In this document: piece after piece, positions 42,429 through 51,124 of the stretch
Layout of the letters: the number at the start of each line of letters is the position of its first letter
Position numbering within the stretch: the first letter of the stretch is position 1
Origin: JADCCX01 sp031431475
Lineage (GTDB): Bacteria; Pseudomonadota; Alphaproteobacteria; Rhizobiales; Beijerinckiaceae
NCBI GenBank assembly: GCA_031431475.1
Contig: JANPDL010000006.1
Location: forward strand, 67,480 to 131,479
Direction of reading: 5' to 3'
DNA length: 64,000 nt
Notes under the pieces: model-generated
Seen by the model: only the letters and a program-made list of their open reading frames with translations
Database searches by the model: none
Told to the model about the DNA's origin: nothing
Program-made: the position numbers and the translations under genes

Positions 42429-42445
42429 TCTGGAATCATTCTAAA
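42429..42445. promoter_or_regulatory. Candidate Irr box upstream of bfr
   Basis: TCTGGAA-TCA-TTCTAAA fits TTTAGAA-NNN-TTCTAAA with two mismatches in the left half and a perfect right half. It lies 51 bases before the bfr start. Irr repression of bfr through such boxes is known in rhizobia. Confidence 0.55.
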
Positions 42446-42496
42446 TTAGAGTGACCGGACATTGATCCGGCTATTGTCATTGAAGCCGGAGGCTCC

Positions 42497-43006
42497 ATGA
42501 AGGGCGACAAGAAAGTTCTCGAATATCTCAACAAGGGTCTGCGCAGCGAACTGACCGCCATCAGCCAGTACTGGCTGCATTATCGCCTGCTCGACAACTG
42601 GGGTCTTGGCGTGCTTGCCAAGCAGTGGCGTGCGGAATCCGTCGAGGAAATGCAGCATGCGGACCGCTTCGTCGATCGCATCCTGTTCCTTGAGGGACAT
42701 CCCAACATGCAGGTTCTGGACCCGCTGCAGATCGGTGAGAACGTCAAGGAAGTGCTTGAAGCCGATCTCAAGGCCGAAGTAGGAGCCCGCGCGCTTTATC
42801 AGGAGGCTGCGGCCTATTGCCAGTCGGTCAAGGATTTTCCGTCCAAGGACCTGTTCGAGGAGTTGATGGCCGATGAGGAAGGCCATATCGATTTCCTCGA
42901 AACGCAGCTTGAGCTGGTGAAGAAGCTTGGAGAGGCGCTCTACATGCAGGCCCATCTTGGTGGCCTTGGCGAAGGTGGCACGCCCGGTTTGCGCGGCGAA
43001 AGCTGA
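42497..43006 (+). CDS. bfr: Bacterioferritin
   Basis: A 169-residue haem-containing ferritin for iron storage. The ferroxidase ligands Glu18, Glu51 and His54 and the haem-axial Met52 are present in SELTAIS and VEEMQHADRF, with the later EEGHIDFLE. A GGAGG site precedes the ATG. Its tail is slightly extended (GGLGEGGTPGLRGES). The 276 bases that follow contain a short GC hairpin (43029-43042) and no convincing gene. Confidence 0.95.
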   Translation: MKGDKKVLEYLNKGLRSELTAISQYWLHYRLLDNWGLGVLAKQWRAESVEEMQHADRFVDRILFLEGHPNMQVLDPLQIGENVKEVLEADLKAEVGARALYQEAAAYCQSVKDFPSKDLFEELMADEEGHIDFLETQLELVKKLGEALYMQAHLGGLGEGGTPGLRGES

Positions 43007-43282
43007 TCGATCCGACGGCAGGTGACGTCCGCTTCAAGCGGAGACGCGCCTAGCTGTTCCACATTTGCCTTCTGACGACATGCAAAGAAACTTTCCACCG
43101 CCCCAATTCCAAATGTCAGCTTTCGAATATGTATTTTTGATCGAGAATGTCGCGGTTGGGTCTAACTCCCCGTTCGCTGCATTGCACCATCGGATATTCG
43201 GGATGCCCGAAGGCAGACATTGGCTTGGTACAGCAGCAGTTTCTCACGTGACTGCGCCAACCAGGCAATGGTCGTACCTTGG

Positions 43283-43996
43283 TCAAATGGACTGAATACA
43301 CCCGTCCAGCGCGGTAGCCACGGCGTCGAGCAGAGCCAGCAACTCCCGTTTCGGACGAATGAGGTAAATCTCTTCGGCTGGAGAGTAGCGCGGTTTCCGG
43401 TCTATGTCGGTATATGCCGTCGTGAGGCGATGCCGGGGATTGTACCCGGCACCCACCATACGCTTCTGCCCATCCGGCGTTTCCAGATAACGATTGACCG
43501 AGCGGGGCGCGAGCATGCGGCTGATGTGCTTGTCAGCCTCCTCGGTGGTGATGCCGGAGTTGAGGCGCACCTCAATGACGCCGTCGATGATGGCGAGGCC
43601 TGGAGGGATGGTGACCCCTTCCAACATCTCGTCCCATATCTTGATCAGGCAGATGTCGTGGCCCCCGCAGAGGCAGTGGGAGCCAGCTTCCGGCGCGCGG
43701 GGATCCATCAGGATGGAACCATAACGGCGGCGGCGCTTGTCCAAGATGCGGTCATCAACATTGCGGCGACCAGTGACACCAATTTGGAAAGCGGTCATGC
43801 CCATCGCCTTCAGGAAGTGCTGATGCGCACGGGAGCCTGCGATGTAGATCGCAAGCTTGGTTCCCTCGTCGAGCCGCTGGTGCTGGCGGCTTGGGATGCA
43901 CGGCAGCGGAAACGGCGGGCTGCCGGGTTGGGAACTGTTCCTCAATGCGTGGATCGGGGCGGTTCTGCGGGTGGGTGCGTTGATGGTGGTTGACAT
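43283..43996 (-). CDS. Hypothetical protein in accessory region
   Basis: An open frame of 237 codons that I do not recognise. The first 45 residues are polar and Pro/Arg-rich. The central part has IYIAGSR, FQIGVTGRRNVDDRILDKRRRRYG, which faintly recalls a GIY-YIG-like start, then SHCLCGGHDICLIKIWDEML. The C-terminal half is soluble and helical. It lies between bfr and two damaged genes, so it may itself be a relic. No ribosome site is obvious. Confidence 0.5.
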   Translation of the reverse strand: MSTTINAPTRRTAPIHALRNSSQPGSPPFPLPCIPSRQHQRLDEGTKLAIYIAGSRAHQHFLKAMGMTAFQIGVTGRRNVDDRILDKRRRRYGSILMDPRAPEAGSHCLCGGHDICLIKIWDEMLEGVTIPPGLAIIDGVIEVRLNSGITTEEADKHISRMLAPRSVNRYLETPDGQKRMVGAGYNPRHRLTTAYTDIDRKPRYSPAEEIYLIRPKRELLALLDAVATALDGCIQSI

Positions 43997-44181
43997 GATG
44001 ATATTCCTGTTTCGGGCTGGTGTGTTGAGGGTTCAGTTTGGGTTGGGCTGAGGTTCAAGAGCCTCGGATGAGGTGCGGTTCGGGAGATTGTCGAACGGGG
44101 AAGGTCGACTGGGGAGCGGCGCTAGCGACGGTTGCAATCTGCTGCGATGTCGTCCGGGCCACCGATTGGCGCGGATGAATT

Positions 44182-45171
44182 TCAGCTTTCCCGGCGGATG
44201 AAGCCGATGCCGAAGCCCTCTTTGACCTTGGCGTTGTCGAGCAGAGCCGCTGCTGCATTGATGTCGACGGGCGAGAGGCTGGTGCGCTTGCTGGCGACGG
44301 CCATCGGCAGGGCCAGCCCGATGAGCCGGGTGATACGCCGCGGCGTGCTGGTGGCGAGCAGATCGAGGATGGCGTCGGATGGCTCGGCGTGGATGATACC
44401 GCCGGTCTTTCTCACGGCGGCAATGTATGCCTGCAGGGCGATGGCCCGGCGCTGCTCGAACGTTGGCATCTGGAGCGGACGACCTGTTGCGAGCGACATC
44501 GCCGCAGCGTTTGCCACGACGCCGATAAAGCTCTCGAATTGCGGCGCGATGGTCCTGAGGCCATCGATCGCGGTGATCATGTGCAGTGTCGCAATCAGGG
44601 GACTGCGGTAGCCACGGCGTGCGTCCTGCGTCAGTTGATACAGGCGACGGGAGCGCAGCTGTTCCTCGGTGCTGAGATTCCCGGAGGCGTTCGTCCCGAG
44701 ATCATCATAGAGCCCGTCATCGTTGCCGTGGATTTCGCGCAGCCTGCGCAGAACGTCGCCCCGGTCGAAGATGCAGATGAGCTGTTGCTCTACCTTTCCT
44801 CCCGATCGTCGATCGCCGACAGCATCCGAGGCGAGCACTGTCGAGGATGACAGGTTAGGCAGAACCCGAGGCGCTTTGCTTATCGCCAATACACGTTCTT
44901 CCGGATCGTCTCGGCGTATCTCGGGTGCCCGGCAATCGGGCACTCGGCTATCAGGCACGTGCATCATTGCGCGATCCGGTTTACCAGATCGCTGTTCATC
45001 TTGGGGTTCCAGATTGGGGTGGATCACCAATTGATCCAGACAAATGCGGGTCTTGGCTGATCGTCGGGAGTGTCGGGGATATTGGGAAAAACCTATGGGC
45101 GCAGCGAGTCGGATACTTAGGCTCAAAAACCAATATCGGGGTCGGTTGGTACGCAGCGGGCGGATTGCCAC
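44182..45171 (-). pseudogene. AAA+ ATPase remnant lacking its nucleotide-binding core
   Basis: The open frame is 329 codons; the first 65 or so look like chance coding. The middle has SPLIATLHMITAIDGLRTIAPQFESFIGVVANAAAMSLATGRPLQMP, the region just before Walker A in Lon-like AAA+ ATPases. It then jumps to TFEQRRAIALQAYIAAVRKTGG and ATSTPRRITRLIGLALPMAVA, the C-terminal lid helices. No GPPGxGKT or Walker B lies between. I infer an in-frame deletion of about 150-200 residues, leaving a protein that cannot bind ATP. Confidence 0.5.
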
Positions 45172-45283
45172 CCGGTGGTATCGAAGGTTTGCCGACCCCG
45201 GTGATCGAGCGGATCGTCTCCTCGGCAGGCGCGATCACGTCAAAGCCGCTGGTAACAATGGCGCTGGCGCGGATCAGCGCCTC

Positions 45284-47008
45284 CTACTGCTCCATCATCT
45301 CTTCGGCTGATCGGTCGATGAAGACGAGGTAGTCGAGCGACTCCTGACGCTGCGCCATCGCAGAGGCCCGCTCGGCAGGCGTCAACGATGCCAGACTATC
45401 GCGCTCCGCCACGTGCATGTCGATGACGGACTCCATGGCGGTTGGCGTCGTCATGTAGGGAAGCTTCGTCAGGAAGTCGCCGCCATTGCGGACGCGCTGG
45501 TGCAACCACTCGGTCATTCGCTGACGCTCGTCGGGCGGCAGGGCTTCAGGGTCTTCCGCGAACACCCAGCGCCAGGCGTGCCCGCGCAGGCGGGCATCCT
45601 GCAAGGCAGGAATTTCCCGGACACGATCAGGAATGCTCATGGCGTGCATCCGGTGCGCCAGCATCCGTTCGGCCGTCGACTGGAAGCCGCTGTAAAGGTT
45701 CTCCTCGATGAGCGAGCTTAAGGGATAGACCTTCTGCCGCGCCGCGAAGGCCGAAGCGACCCTGTCGCGGGCCTGTGGATCTGCCATGAGATGCACGACG
45801 ATCCGCATCATCCGCTCAGCAAGGATGAAGCGGGCAGCGCCGATCACATCGGCATTCTTCTGATCGAGTTCAAAGCCTGTGGCACGCCCAGCAAAATCAC
45901 CAGCAGTAACCTGGTCAGCCGAGAGCACGCCTCGGCCGCCTTCCACCACGCGACCGCACAGATCCAGGAACACCGGTGAGCGATGGTCGGCAGCGATGCC
46001 GAAGGGCGCCAGGATCGGGAAGGCATTGATCCGCACGGTCTGGAACGCCCGTGGGTTCTGCTCCACCCAGGCACCGAGCGCCTCAGCATCGCAGTGCAGC
46101 CACTCGTCCGGATCAACCGTGAGATCGATGATGATGGCGGCGTTTTTATTCTCCGGCAGCATGCCGATGAACAGGATGGGCGTCAGCCTGGCGCTGGGGC
46201 CGAAGACATGGCCTAGCAGCAGCGGCTCAATCGGCTCAGGCTCATTCGAAAGGTCTTCGGGTGCCAGGAACACTGCAGGGTTCAAGCCGCATCCCGTCGC
46301 GGCCTCCTGCGCGCGCGTCACCCCAACGGTATCCTTCTGCTGCCAAAGCTGATTGAGCTGGTCCAGCACACGGGATTTGCTGGCATTGGCGAGCATCATC
46401 GAAAAGATGTCAGGTGCCCTTGCGCGGATAAGCTTCGCGACCTCGATGGTCGCCTTTACATCTGCCAGCGCATCGTGTGCGTCGGCCTCATCAAGGCTGA
46501 TGCCGTTGGCACGCGCGATATCGCCAAGCCTGAAGCTCGGGCGCATCTGCGGAACTGCAGGCGCATCCGCCGAGGCATTAGTATCTGGGCGACTGGCGGC
46601 AGCGACCATCGGAATGGTGATGCAACCCGGTGCCAGCAGATGCACGGTGTGCAACATGATCAGAGTATCCGCGCGCATGTTGCTATTGAGCTGCGTCACA
46701 TAGGGGTCCTGCAGCGCCGCGAAGAGGCCGTGGCGCAGCATCTCCTCGTCAAATCGAATCGTATTGTAGCCGATGAAGATGGCGGGCGACCAAGCTTCAA
46801 ACCGCCGAGTGACTTCCGCCTGCAGCTCGTAGGACGACAGCGGCTGGATCTCGAGATCGGGCGGGGCAAGCCGCGTCACGATCATGGCTGAGGGGCTCGG
46901 CACACTCCATGGCAGTCGACGCGCGCGGAGCGTCACGCTGTCGGGCGCGTCATCGCCAAAAGCGGTTCCGAAGGCGTCTTCGCGGGCTTTGATCGCTCCA
47001 ATGGGCAA
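45284..47008 (-). pseudogene. Exonuclease I (SbcB-like) homologue, N-terminally truncated
   Basis: The 574-residue frame is clearly ExoI-like: FIGYNTIRFDEEMLRHGLF (ExoII Asp), PSFRLGDIARANGISLDEADAHDALADV (ExoIII His/Asp), and the SH3-like and helical C-terminal domains. The first motif (D-x-E near residue 15 in E. coli ExoI) is missing; the frame starts at a TTG inside the region that should follow it, and a stop closes the frame 81 bases further upstream. Without the D-x-E pair the enzyme should be inactive. A living variant with another first motif cannot be fully excluded. Confidence 0.6.
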
Positions 47009-47353
47009 GGCTTGTCTGTCAAGATCGATGATGGGGTGGGCCGAGCTGCAGACGTTGCACTGCTGGGGCTATTGCGAGCATCCGCCATGCTGCGGCCTGA
47101 CGAAATTGATGCCCTCGGAGACAGCATCCAGCCAGCAGTTCTGGATGCTCATGACCAGCCTACTGGCCAAACCCGTTGGACAGAGCAGTCGGAACCACTC
47201 AACTGTGTAGAGATATTGGTGTAGTTCGATGATGATTGACGCATCCGCGCTTTGCTCAGGCAGAGCGCGGGGTAGTTGCCCAGTCGAACCTTCGTTGGGT
47301 CTCCCCGCGCAGTACTGCGGTCGGTTGCTGGCAGCTGGCAAAACTGTCCGAAG
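47009..47353. other. Intergenic stretch with no convincing gene
   Basis: These 345 bases separate the ExoI remnant from the BKACE gene. Minus-strand codons just upstream of the ExoI start read QQCNVCSS and HPIIDLDRQ before a TAG, hinting at the tail of another broken gene fused there. Otherwise nothing was seen: no tRNA, terminator or repeat. Confidence 0.5.
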
Positions 47354-48286
47354 TCAGAATTTGACCTTGTCGCCTCCCTTGAGCGCCAGCATTGCGCGGG
47401 CATCGTCTGGGCTGGCAACCTCTAGTCCAAGCCCTTCTATGATCATGCGGGCCTTCCTCACCTGTTCGGCATTGCTTTTGGCAAGCTGGCCAGGTCCGAT
47501 CCAGAGCGAGTCCTCAAGGCCCACACGGATATTGCCACCAAGAGCTGCAGACTGGGCTGCAATCGCAAGCTGGTTGCGCCCGGCTCCGAGAACGGACCAC
47601 TGGTAGTCCTTGCCAAACAGCCTGTCCGCAGTGCGCTTCATATGGGCCACATCCTCGGGATGAGCACCTATCCCTCCCAGGATTCCGAACACGGACTGCA
47701 CGAACAGCGGGGCTTGCACCACGCCGCGATCAAGAAAATGCGCCAGCGTGTAAAGATGTCCGATGTCGTAGCACTCGATCTCGAAACGCGTGTCGTTGTC
47801 GGCACAGGTGCGCAGGATGTATTCAATATCCTTGAATGTGTTCTTGAAAATCCTGTCATGCGAGCCTTCCAGATACGGACGCTCCCAGTCATGCTTGAAG
47901 TCCTTGAATCGATCGAGCATCGGATAGAGTCCGAAATTCATTGAACCCATGTTGAGCGAAGCGACTTCGGGTGCAAAATGAGCCGCCGGGCCAACGCGCT
48001 CTTCCACCTGCATCGTGGGAGAACCGCCTGTTGTCAGGTTGATCACCACGTTCGATTTCTGCTTGATCACCTGAAGGAATGGCTTGAAAGCCTCAGGAGA
48101 CTGATCAGGCTTGCCTGTGACGGGATCGCGCGCATGCAAATGCACAATGGCAGCACCCGCTTCGGCTGCACCGATCGCTGCTTCGGCGATCTCCTCGGCG
48201 GTTACCGGCAGATAGGGCGACATTGACGGCGTGTGGATTGCGCCGGTAACAGCGCAGGTAATGATAACCTTGCGGTTCTTGGACAT
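47354..48286 (-). CDS. Beta-keto acid cleavage enzyme (BKACE, DUF849)
   Basis: A 310-residue TIM-barrel enzyme that condenses a beta-keto acid with acetyl-CoA and cleaves it to acetoacetate and a CoA ester. The Zn site is IVHLHARDP (two His, about 48-50), with a further INLTTGG and the FEIECYDIGHL segment. It is 9 bp downstream of the dehydrogenase gene at 48296, a pairing known from L-carnitine breakdown, where dehydrogenation gives the keto acid. The substrate here could be carnitine or another 3-hydroxy acid. Confidence 0.9.
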   Translation of the reverse strand: MSKNRKVIITCAVTGAIHTPSMSPYLPVTAEEIAEAAIGAAEAGAAIVHLHARDPVTGKPDQSPEAFKPFLQVIKQKSNVVINLTTGGSPTMQVEERVGPAAHFAPEVASLNMGSMNFGLYPMLDRFKDFKHDWERPYLEGSHDRIFKNTFKDIEYILRTCADNDTRFEIECYDIGHLYTLAHFLDRGVVQAPLFVQSVFGILGGIGAHPEDVAHMKRTADRLFGKDYQWSVLGAGRNQLAIAAQSAALGGNIRVGLEDSLWIGPGQLAKSNAEQVRKARMIIEGLGLEVASPDDARAMLALKGGDKVKF

Positions 48287-48295
48287 TGTGATTTC

Positions 48296-49234
48296 CTACC
48301 TGGGTTTGCGGGCAGCTGCCCGCTTGTGAACTTGCAGTGCCGCCAGGCGACGGTCTCGCCATGTGCTAAGCTTTTTTACATGCTCGGGAGTCTGTTCTGC
48401 CCCCCATTGTGCCGTGATTTTGGCCACATTGGTCTTGCCGAACGGATCACTACCATCACCTTGCGTCACCATATCCGTGAGGGAGGGTCCGTAGCGAGCA
48501 CAATAATCCGCGATGCCGCCAGGCGCGTTCAGCTCGATGGTTTCGAAGGGTCCCATGAAGGACCAGCGAAGTCCCAGCCCGTCCTTGATCGTCGTGTCGA
48601 GATCCTGCGGTGAGCACACCCCGTCACCGACGATGCGGAATGCCTCAGCCAGTAGCGCAGCCTGCAGGCGATTGAGGACAAAACCGGGCTTTTCCTTGTT
48701 GAGAACGATCGGAGACTGGCCGGCTTTCAGATAGATCAATCGTGCCTTCTCGGTGACTTTCGGGTCAGTCCACGGTGCTGGGGCCAGTTCGACGATAGGC
48801 ACGAGATGCGGCGGATTGACCGGATGCGCCACAAGGCAGCGCGACCGGCCTTTCAGCCCATCGCTGAAGCGAGATGCAATGATGAAAGAGGTTGATGATG
48901 CGAGGATTGCCGATGCCGGAGCCAGTGCATCCATCTCCGCGAAAAGCGCGCGCTTCGCCGCAATGGTTTCCGGACCGCTTTCCTGAACCAGCACTGCGCC
49001 GCTTAACGCGTCCGCCAGCCCGGCAGCAACACGGATACGGGCAAGCGCTCCAGCTGGGTCGTCGACCAGTCCATGGCTGGCAAGTTCCTTGAGGTTCCGG
49101 CCAATCTGGGTCCGTGCTGCCTTGGCTACGCCAGACGCCACGTCTTGCAACGCGACCTCGAAGCCATGGCTGGCAAAAATCGTGGCCCACGCCCTGCCGA
49201 TCAAGCCAGTGCCGACAATGGCGATCTTGCTCAT
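48296..49234 (-). CDS. 3-hydroxyacyl/L-carnitine dehydrogenase-like protein
   Basis: A 312-residue NAD enzyme of the 3-hydroxyacyl-CoA dehydrogenase superfamily, closest in pattern to L-carnitine dehydrogenase and L-gulonate dehydrogenase (lambda-crystallin). The Rossmann motif is IVGTGLIGRAWATIFASHG; then ASSTSFI, and VAHPVNPPHLVPIVELAP with the catalytic His. The ATG at 49234 is set by MSKIAIVGTG. It is transcribed with the BKACE gene. The C-terminal thioesterase found in some carnitine enzymes is absent. Confidence 0.87.
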   Translation of the reverse strand: MSKIAIVGTGLIGRAWATIFASHGFEVALQDVASGVAKAARTQIGRNLKELASHGLVDDPAGALARIRVAAGLADALSGAVLVQESGPETIAAKRALFAEMDALAPASAILASSTSFIIASRFSDGLKGRSRCLVAHPVNPPHLVPIVELAPAPWTDPKVTEKARLIYLKAGQSPIVLNKEKPGFVLNRLQAALLAEAFRIVGDGVCSPQDLDTTIKDGLGLRWSFMGPFETIELNAPGGIADYCARYGPSLTDMVTQGDGSDPFGKTNVAKITAQWGAEQTPEHVKKLSTWRDRRLAALQVHKRAAARKPR

Positions 49235-49405
49235 GCTGCCCACCTTATAGCCAAAACATCGTTTGGCGCAGTTCAGGATTTCCGGAAAGTTCACAACCGG
49301 ACTATGTCGTCAGACAAGAATACATACTGGACCATTTGCACGCGCGTCCACCATGTGTTCCTGTTTGCTGACAGCCCTGACCCTCAGCAAGCAAGGACAG
49401 CAGAC

Positions 49406-50182
49406 ATGGATATGGGATTGAACGGCGCAAAGGTTCTGGTCACGGCGGGTGCAGGTGGCATCGGCCTTGAGATTGCCCGCTCGTTTCTGGCAGAAGGAGC
49501 GCGCGTACACGTCTGCGATATCGACAAAACCGCGATTTCTGCTCTGAAAACCACCGATCCGGAGGTCACCGCATCGGTTTGCGATGTAGCCGAACGCGAT
49601 CAGGTCGCCTCCATGTTTGAGGCCGCCCTGACAAGACTGGGTGGTCTTGATGTGCTGGTCAACAATGCCGGGATCGCAGGACCCACGGGGCGGGTCGAAG
49701 AGATCAATCCCGAGGATTGGGACCGCTGCATTCGGGTTTGCCTCAGCAGCCAGTTCAATTGCGCTCGGCTTGCTGTTGCGCACCTCAAGAAAAGCAAAAA
49801 CGCCTCGATTGTCAATTTGTCCTCGGCTGCAGGAAAGCACGGTTTTCCGCTCAGAAGCCCGTATTCGGCCGCCAAATGGGGTGTGATCGGCTTCACCAAG
49901 TCACTCTCCATCGAGCTTGGCGAGTTTGGCATTCGCGTCAATGCCGTTCTGCCCGGTCTTGTAGCGGGAGATCGCATCCGTCGTGTGCTGGAGGCGAAGG
50001 CACAACAGCGTGGCATTTCCTTCGTCGAGATGGAACGCAGTGCGCTGTCATTCACCTCACTTAAGGATTATGTGACCCCGCAGCAAGTCGCCGATCAGGT
50101 CGTGTTCCTCGCCTCCTCGCGAGGACGCACCATCTCGGGGCAGGCAGTTTCCGTCTGCGGCGACACGCTCATGCTTGGCTGA
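49406..50182 (+). CDS. Short-chain dehydrogenase/reductase
   Basis: A 258-residue SDR. TAGAGGIGLEIA is the cofactor site, DVLVNNAGIAGP the structural loop, a catalytic Ser is in NLSSAAGKHG, and YSAAK gives Tyr/Lys. The Asp in VCDIDK suggests NAD use. The ATG at 49406 has AAGGACAG upstream; an open frame from 49073 extends it but without similarity. It stands alone between the BKACE pair and the convergent iolB. Substrate unknown. Confidence 0.87.
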   Translation: MDMGLNGAKVLVTAGAGGIGLEIARSFLAEGARVHVCDIDKTAISALKTTDPEVTASVCDVAERDQVASMFEAALTRLGGLDVLVNNAGIAGPTGRVEEINPEDWDRCIRVCLSSQFNCARLAVAHLKKSKNASIVNLSSAAGKHGFPLRSPYSAAKWGVIGFTKSLSIELGEFGIRVNAVLPGLVAGDRIRRVLEAKAQQRGISFVEMERSALSFTSLKDYVTPQQVADQVVFLASSRGRTISGQAVSVCGDTLMLG

Positions 50183-50299
50183 CGTTGGACTTTGGGATGC
50201 GGAAAACAGACCATTCGTGACCAGGGTGCGGATTGGCGGTCTCAATGGGAATATCGCTTGCCGGATCGCGCATTTCATCGTGTCACTCCACGCGACAGA

Positions 50300-51121
50300 T
50301 CAACCCGGTGGCGGCAGAAGCCACGCGTGCTCGGGAGCATTGTGGAACTTCCAGGTCCTTTTCGGACCGGCCATGACGTTGAGATAGTAGAGATCGTAGC
50401 CGTGGCAGGTCGCACAGGGGTGATAGCCCCTGGGAACGAGGACAACGTCGCCGTCTTCCACTGTCATTGTTTCGTCGAGATCGCGATGACCATCCGAATC
50501 GGCGTCGGTGAACACCCGCTGGAATGCGAAGCCCTGCGGCGGGTTCAGGCGGTGGTAGTAGGTTTCCTCCAGCTGGGACTCGCTTGGCAGGTCATCCCGA
50601 TCATGCTTGTGCGGTGGATAGCTTGAGGTATGCCCACCCGGTGTGATCACCTCAACGACGAGCAGCGAAGCCGCAGTCGGATCGCTCTCGGGCAGGATAT
50701 TCGTGACGTGGCGGATGTTGGTGCCCTTGCCGCGGATTTCCAGCCCGAGCCGTTCTGGTGTGATGACCCGGACGGTTCGCGCGCTGCCATCTCCGGGCGC
50801 ACTGCAAACGCCGAGTTCAACAGCAGTTTCCGCCGTGACCGACCAGCTTGAGCCAGGCGGAATGTAGACCGACCACGGCTTGCCCTCAAAGGGCGACATG
50901 CGCTCGCCAATGCATCCTAGATCGGTGCCGTCAGCGCGGACTTGTCCCTTGCCCGCAACGAAGACCAGACAGGTCTCTCGGTCCGTCACTTTACCTTCCG
51001 TCTTGTCGCCGGCACGCAGCCGATGGAGGTCAAATCCGACATAGGTCCAGCCTGCGCTCTCCGGAGTGATTCTGATCACCGGGCCATGGTCGGCAACCGG
51101 CCTGATGCGAAGATGCGACAT
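50300..51121 (-). CDS. iolB: 5-deoxy-glucuronate isomerase
   Basis: A 273-residue bicupin of the IolB family, which isomerises 5-deoxy-glucuronate to 2-deoxy-5-keto-gluconate in myo-inositol catabolism. The metal site is in YPPHKHDRDDLPSESQLEETYYHRLNPPQGFAFQRVFTD, with His, His and Glu, followed by the YHPCATCHGYDLYYLNVMAGP signature. It follows iolD by 3 bp on the same strand. Confidence 0.94.
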   Translation of the reverse strand: MSHLRIRPVADHGPVIRITPESAGWTYVGFDLHRLRAGDKTEGKVTDRETCLVFVAGKGQVRADGTDLGCIGERMSPFEGKPWSVYIPPGSSWSVTAETAVELGVCSAPGDGSARTVRVITPERLGLEIRGKGTNIRHVTNILPESDPTAASLLVVEVITPGGHTSSYPPHKHDRDDLPSESQLEETYYHRLNPPQGFAFQRVFTDADSDGHRDLDETMTVEDGDVVLVPRGYHPCATCHGYDLYYLNVMAGPKRTWKFHNAPEHAWLLPPPG

Positions 51122-51124
51122 GCT

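Noticed and set aside
43065..43295. Short plus-strand frame after bfr and an opposite 61-codon frame
   Set aside because: No motif, no ribosome site, and both frames overlap; the DNA looks like a decayed intergenic remnant.
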